Part shown: positions 54,589 to 64,000 of the stretch, one piece after another
How the letters are laid out: every line of letters starts with the position of its first letter
Position numbering within the stretch: position 1 is the stretch's first letter
NCBI RefSeq assembly: GCF_964340395.1
Contig: NC_135560.1
Location: 7,761,098-7,825,097, forward strand
DNA length: 64,000 nt
Direction: 5' to 3'
Source: Glandiceps talaboti
Taxonomy: Eukaryota > Hemichordata > Enteropneusta > Spengelidae
Program-made: the position numbers and the translations under genes
The notes under the pieces: generated by a model
What the model was told of the DNA's origin: nothing
Databases searched by the model: none
Seen by the model: the letters and a program-made list of their open reading frames with translations, nothing else

Positions 54589-56773
54589 ACAACAATCGCC
54601 AAATGTCGAATTGGATATCGATGGTGTTTTTTGCATAAAAGCATTTTTGGGTTGCTATAACAAGGGGCATGGTCTTATAAATTGAGTCCTACTCTCACTT
54701 TTAACAATTTCTGGTGCATGTATTTTCATCTCATTGTTTTGATATCCATGGTAACTTACGTAATGAATAAATAAATAAATCAAACTTTCTTTCACATGAG
54801 CAGGCGAGTTGTGTTTTCTTGTTTGAGTGACATTGTGTGAATTGATTGCGGCTGATGTCGGCTCTATAAAACTCTGTTTGTAAAGAGGAGCATAGGAAAT
54901 CAATGCATTGCATGTCAACAGAAGGGCTTTCCTTTATGCCACGTAATTTTTACTTTCCTTAAGTGAAGATTATGTTGTCTGTGTATGTTTGTGGACATGA
55001 AATCGAACAAAATACTGCATGACATTTGACTGCATGACATTTGTCTGTACAGATAATGCTCGTTAGAACAGAAATCAAAAGGCTTGCTTTCCTGTCCTTA
55101 CAGAAAACACTACATCTGGGACAAGTTAGACTTGTTGAGTTTCTCACTCAAACACTTCACCAAATCTTGACTGCCATAATCTACTACAACACAATTTGAT
55201 CAATCTCAAACTCCCCATACTGTGATTCAATCAAATGATATCATTTACTTTTTAAGATTGTTTTAAGTATATTCTCGGGTTATTTTTTTTTCTTGTCATT
55301 TTTTGATCAAGAAGTTCTCCTGTAAACCAGACACTTCGTTTCAATATCTACTATTTATTTTACTATATTACACATATTTGAATTAAAATTTGATAGAGCC
55401 ATAAAATATGGTTAACAGACAGGCAACACCAGTAGAACTTCTAGATAGTTATAGATATGGTCCTCACTTCTGAAAGCTGCTTCTGAATAGCGCCTCTAGT
55501 GGCCAAACTAAACAATCTTTGATTGAATTACAATCCATTGTACTTCACGAACACTACTCAGCTGATTCACACTGAACCATGGTTTACTGGAGTTTGCAAT
55601 CATTTTGCTTTTTGCTTTTTCCTAAAAATATATGAAAAGGCATATCTATTCAAGGTCCAGTTTGAATTTGGATCAATATTTAGCTGTAAAGCAGTTTTTC
55701 AAAGCTATAGAAAAAAAGTTGGTCTTGAACAAAAAAAAAGTTATCCTAATGGCTCCACTAATAAGATAACACTAATGAGTGAACCTGGGATTGAAACCCT
55801 GGCCTTTATCAATTTATCACAGATATTGCCATATTTAAAAGGTATTCGCAGTATTCAGAGGCACACTTGACCATCACTTGAAAATATGATTGAACACAAA
55901 TCGTAATGTACACCTTGAATTAAGATATAACTTATAAATGATCTATATCTGATGATGTAATTCATTGGCCATGTACAAATGTGGCGGAAATCCCTACTAT
56001 ACAGTCAACTGTTGTAACGATACCAGAACACAAATTGTAAGGTTAGAGAGGCTTGCATAAACTGTATATGAGATAACAGCTTAATTGACATTTTATATTA
56101 CTTAGTAATTATTTTCATTTTAACATAAAACTCTTCTAAAAAGTAACATTTCTGCTACTTTCAACTACACATATGCCAAGAAGACTGTATCACGCTACCA
56201 CCATTCCACTGCATCCCACGTTAACTAACAAATAAGTTCTGCTTTTCTTTAAATACTCGCACAAAATATGCGGGTCTTGCGAAATAGAAAGTTTACGTGC
56301 ATTTAGTAAGGTGTGCATATTATACCAACCTTGTTTCCGTGTTGTAGATCTTAATTTGTTCAAGGTATACGTAATGCATGCCCGGGGGCTACTAACCTCA
56401 TTTGAGTATACGTATATGTGCCGCCCTTGGGGTGCGTTTTCTAGCCCTTTGGTCTAAAACAGGGTCTAGTTTTTTTCGAGTTGAAGAATCTAAAACGGGG
56501 TCCACTTTGCATTAGTTTCAATTTTACTTGGTCTAAAATGTGGTCCATTGTCCTCTACCAAATCATAACTGCCATTTATCGCCCCAAAATGTTGCTCGTA
56601 AGACAAATATATTTAGGTCTAAATTTAATCTTTTAAAAAACCTGAAAAGGTCTACAATGGGGTAGTGATTTCTGGTCGAAGTGGGTCTAAACTGGGTCCT
56701 GGGGTTTCCAGCACTGGCCACACAACCCTACCAGAGCTGGCCACTGGTACGCCGACACCCCCCCCCCCCCAGT

Positions 56774-57933
56774 GCAGTGTTCTCTATGGCTTATAGACAG
56801 CTTATTTCTTTTTTAGACAAATATTCACTGATTTATTCACATCAATATGGTTTCAGGAAAAATTACTTGAAGAAGCTCTACAAAGAGTTGATGAAGGTGG
56901 TGTGGTGCTAGGCATTTATCTTGACTTATCTAAGGCTTTTTATACCATCGATCACACCATACTTTTAGAAAAGCTAAGTCACTATGGATTTAGGGGTGTC
57001 CCTCTCAATTGGTTTAAAAAGTTATTTAACAAATAGGAAACAGTATGTAATTCACACTTCTACTCTTAATGTCATTAGCCATGGAGTCCCACAGGGTTCC
57101 ACTCTTGGACCTATTTTATTTTTACTTTAAAACGACCTTCCTGATTAATTGTTCTTCATATTTTAAATCGAAGCTTTTTGCTGATGATTCTAACTTTTTC
57201 CACGCTTTTACGGACAATGTGAACATCAAAGAAACAAATACTTAATTAAGTGATATAGTGATTTGATTTTCTGCTAATAGGCTTACCATTAGTCAAGAAA
57301 AAACAAATTATCTTTTTATTTCTTCCCATCAAAAGTCTTTTCAAAGGTTGGGGAAAATTCAAATCAACACTAAAATTATAAAATGAGGTAGATCATGTTA
57401 CACATTTAGGAATTGAGATCTAACTTGGAAGTACCATATTAGAAACATCTGTGTTAAGACCAGTCGAAAAATTGGTCTCATCGCCAAACTTAGCCACTTT
57501 GTTTCAAAACATATCTTGGTTTTACTGTACAATTCACTTATTCTTCCCCAAATCTCATACTGTCTAGAGGTATGGGGCAGCAACTACCCGACATCTTTCC
57601 TGCCTGTTCACAAACTTTTGAAGAAATTAAAATAGTTAGACTAAGTCTTATAACTTTTAGTCCGTTTCAGACACCAAGTGAACCTCTGTTTAGGCTCCTA
57701 AATATTTTGAATATATATGAACAATTTCAACACCAAGTTGCATTATTTATAATGATTTCTTTTTAGGAAATTTACCTCATAGTTTCACAGACTATAAGTT
57801 CTCTTTCTATCATGGAGATAAGATTTGGAATAAGTTACCATATCCATTAAGATCTATGAATAGTAAAAACAAATTTAAGAATGCTCTCAGAAGGTATGTT
57901 ACTAACTCAGTCTATCTTATGCAAATGCCCTAA
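56774..57933 (+). mobile_element. Dead LINE RT ORF, unit 3
   Basis: Same relic as 29240-30400, with AFYTIDH instead of AFDTIDH: the second Asp of the block is lost by one substitution. Confidence 0.88.
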
Positions 57934-58445
57934 ATAAATGGGTAAATGTCCATGACACTACAAGTTGCACATACTTAAAATTCTACCATTGAACATTATT
58001 TTGCACACTGAAATGGGATTACATTGTAATCATACTGGTGTGAATGTTAAATTGTTCTACAATTCTCTTCAGTGAAGCTATTTACATAATCCTGACTCCA
58101 CCCACGTTTAACAACTACATCAAACTAGAAAATGCTAATATGATTAATTTTGTACCTGTGAACAAGCTTTAGAAGTGATACATTTATTTGAAATAAAGAC
58201 GGTCAACAAATTTTTCATTTTCAAAACTGATAAAAGCTTTCAGTGATGAGTCAGACATCAACATTTTTGGTAGGTAGTTAGGTGTAGTATAAAAATTACA
58301 GGTTGTATTAGGTAGGTTGCTTCAAACTACTTTTTGTTATTAATATTGTGTGCTAATAAATTACATGCTTCTTAATATATATTTTCATAGAAAAGTTGAT
58401 CGATATAAGTACTTAAGGGGCGAGATCAATAGTTGAATGTCGGAT

Positions 58446-58742
58446 AAGGCATAGCAAATAATTGTTTGTTTGCGGTTACCCGACTCCACTTAGCCTTTCA
58501 AAATTTATGAAATCTCACAACAAATATAGTGGATGCGGAAACTGTCATCAACTTAAAAAGACAAAATAAAACTGTAATGGATCTATATCTGGTAGGAATA
58601 AATAAACAGAGAGACCATTAGGAAAATAATGGAAAAACATGAACTAAACACTCACACAGAAAAAAATATAATAAAATAAAAATTCTACCTACCCCACCTA
58701 TTTGAGTACATTCAGAACCACACAATTTTTTCTATTAGGCCT
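58446..58742. mobile_element. MITE of the AGGCCT family, unit 3
   Basis: Copy of 30911-31207 carried by the duplication. Confidence 0.65.
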
Positions 58743-59479
58743 AAGAGTAAGAAACTATTTTTTTATATAATTAGTTACGCCTCAGACCTCAGAAGTAGCC
58801 GCCCTCCCCCCCCAAAAAAAAAAAAAATTGCCAAAATTGAAAATGTTTCGCATAGCGGAAGTAATTTCAAATCAGTAAGTATTGTTATGAATACAAAGCC
58901 GGTTAAAAATCTTTCGCGTGTTGACACTTTACTTGCCATGCATTTATAAATGTACTATATTGAAAAATCTTCTATTTCTCAATTTGACATTTTTATGTGA
59001 CCGGAGGGTCACTGAATAACTGCGGCGAAGAGACGTGTTTCACTCTATAACAAGACTTTATTCGCACTCAACGTGTAGACAATAGAAGACAAGAAAAACC
59101 TACAATGAGTATACAAAACGAAATAGGAAAGTTTACACAACTCAGAGCAGGTACGTGATAAGACGAACAACAATTCATTAAATAGGACTAATAAAAGTAA
59201 CACAAATATAATGAATCATAACTAGTACATGAACTCTTACTCCGTACGTTGGCTGAACCTACAGAGACATTGAGTGACGATACCCACGGCAAGGCGTCCG
59301 TTCTGGAAGTGGCATGAATGGGGTGTGGCTCGCCTTATAAAGCTCATTTGAATGTTAAACAATCCAAACTGTGCTTACACCTGTCGAACACAGCAAGTGA
59401 CCAATCGAGAGAAAGAGATAGAAATCTTGGCTCACATTTTTAAAGGAATATTTACATTTAGTGGTACAAACCAAACGGG

Positions 59480-60321
59480 TCGGACTTATCTCACAATTTG
59501 AGTAATTTTTTCCGAAATCTATTCTTCTGTTACTATACAACTCATTAATCCTTCCACACATAAGCTACTGTATTGAAATATGGTGAAATACGTTCACTTC
59601 TTTCCTGGAGCCGTACGTTATATTTATTACAAAAGAAAATTACCCTTCTAAATACGTTCTCACACTTTCGTGCCCATACCTATCCTTTATTTGAGCAGCT
59701 AGGTATTTTACCCATTCACAAACTTTAATTTGTAGATTTCACGCCTACCTTTTTACTTTTTACTTACTAAATAATCAATTTGCGCACGATATAGACCATA
59801 ATCTAGACGCAGTTCCCCATTCCTATCCTAACCGTTTTACTACTCATGATATAGGCGGTAATCTAGATACAGTTCACCATTCCTATCCTAACCGTTTTGC
59901 TACATATGACAATTTTTACACAGTGCCTAAAGTTAACCTGACACAAAGCAAATACAATGGAACTCACTACCGAAATGCATCAAATACATAATTCGTATCG
60001 TAGAGACAGTTTCAAAGCAACTTTAAACGTTCACCTCAATAACTCGTATGATCTTCAACCTGGTATCGATTTTAAATGTTTTTGTAAAATGTAAATACGT
60101 GTAAATACTGTGCATTCTGTAAATACTATACATTCATTATTATATAATATTAATTAGTTTATTTATTTCTACTTTTGTTAACATAATTTCTTTACATTCT
60201 TCTCTTTCTATTTATTGTGCAGTGACACACTTGTGTTTTTTCTTTAATATTTTACTTTACCAGGTCCACAGACTCGACTAGTTCAGATCGAACTCATTCT
60301 GTGGTCCTCACCAGGTGCATT
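59480..60321 (+). mobile_element. Second LINE tail, unit 3
   Basis: Copy of 31940-32781 carried by the duplication, followed by its palindromic partner. Confidence 0.75.
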
Positions 60322-60499
60322 TAAAGGAAATTATCACGGTAATGCACCTGGTGAGGACCACAGAATGAGTTCGATCTGAACTAGTCGAGTCTGTGGCCCT
60401 GGTAAAGTAAAATATTAAAGGAAAAAACACAAGTGTGTCACTGCACAATAAATAGAAAGAGAAGAATGTAAAGAAATTATATTAACAAAAGTAGAAATA
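60164..60499. repeat. Long near-perfect palindrome upstream of gene 4
   Basis: Same structure as 32624-32959; one arm differs by CCAGGTCCACAG versus CCAGGGCCACAG. Confidence 0.95.
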
Positions 60500-60930
60500 T
60501 ATATATACACTTTATTCTTGTGAATAAATCAAATTGAAATCAATATTCATGATTCCCAAGAGCATAATTGACTGGCTATTTATCTGAAGGAAATAAGCGC
60601 TTAAGAATCGTAAATATTCAGTGTGCATCAAATGAATATTTATGTATGCTAAGACCCATAATGCAACGGTGTATCACGGAAAGAACAATTAGCGGTGCAA
60701 CAGAGTTTCAATTTGGTGTTTCTTTGCAACTGGGCGATAATTGTGTGATTTGAAATTATGAAATTACTGTCCACAAAAAATGAAAATGTCCTTTCTTTCC
60801 TAGAGACTAGACGTTCCCTTTAATAAGGGTCCACTCATTTCCATATACACGTTACCACACTATCATTATACATGTTACCACACGACGAGCATAACTCAAG
60901 GTTATGAACACAAAAGGCTGGTAAGCATAA

Positions 60931-61081
60931 TTAATTAGTGCGGCCACGTTGACTTTAAAAGCCACACCTCACACATCTCGAGCTCAGAACAACGTTCGAG
61001 CAACTCTTTGGCGACGTCTAACAGTCACCCCTGCAAATTCATAACTCGGCATTTCTCGCTACAGTTCTATAAGTATACAGT
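60931..61081 (+). promoter_or_regulatory. Promoter/5' UTR of calmodulin-like gene 4
   Basis: Same block as genes 2/3, TATA-like CTTTAAAAG near 60952. Confidence 0.6.

Positions 61082-64000
<2,919 letters not shown>

Larger units (their letters stand above)
46537..60013 (+). repeat. Calmodulin-like tandem unit 3
   Basis: About 13,477 bp. Long stretches read identically to unit 2. In 47,640-47,830 its intron 1 shares variants with unit 4 (ACTAGTGTTCGTGG, GGTGGCAACC, TTTCCCCCGACT) rather than with units 1/2. Confidence 0.9.

Overview
This is a eukaryotic, metazoan window, AT-rich by eye. Its genes are split into short exons with GT...AG introns (many GTAAGT donors) and are embedded in microsatellites, minisatellites, LINE/SINE relics and MITE-like repeats. 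Codon use in the exons leans to A/T. Gene content and repeat style fit a marine deuterostome invertebrate such as a hemichordate or cephalochordate; the phylum is a weak inference. No bacterial, viral, CRISPR or operon-type features are present.

Left part (1-10,025): a 5'-truncated gene of the PARP6/PARP8 family on the + strand. I assembled 14 exons that join in one frame to 550 codons plus stop. They comprise a UBA-like exon, a Cys-rich segment and a complete C-terminal ADP-ribosyltransferase domain. Introns carry a fold-back repeat, a 313-bp MITE, two copies of a dispersed inverted-repeat family and large (TATG)n/(GT)n tracts.

Middle (10,026-21,430): presumed 3' UTR and intergenic DNA. It holds tandem duplications, an 18-19-bp minisatellite (11.4-11.75 kb), a pair of related 31-bp and 29-bp minisatellites carrying AGGTCA (14.9-15.74 kb), a SINE-like tail (19.2-19.37 kb) and a decayed minus-strand LINE reverse-transcriptase ORF (19.93-21.02 kb).

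Right part (21,434-64,000): a tandem array of at least four calmodulin-like genes, all +, in units of about 11.0, 14.1, 13.5 and at least 4.0 kb (the last cut by the window end). Each gene has the calmodulin layout: exon 1 is 5' UTR plus the ATG only, then a 31-nt exon, then EF-hand exons. The three complete copies encode 153, 154 and 154 residues with four canonical 12-residue Ca2+ loops. Each unit also carries a dead LINE, a second LINE tail forming a ~158-bp-arm palindrome in units 1-3 (next to the following gene's promoter), and a shared MITE.

Units 2 and 3 are nearly identical and share a 1.4-kb TIR transposon and a SINE that unit 1 lacks (unit 1 has a 590-bp microsatellite where the SINE sits). 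Unit 4 is a mosaic: its start matches unit 3, but its intron 1 (empty transposon site) and exon 2 match unit 1. The array therefore records insertions, duplications and exchange among copies. An assembly artefact for the near-identical units 2 and 3 must be excluded. The PARP gene and the EF-hand array have no evident functional link beyond adjacency.
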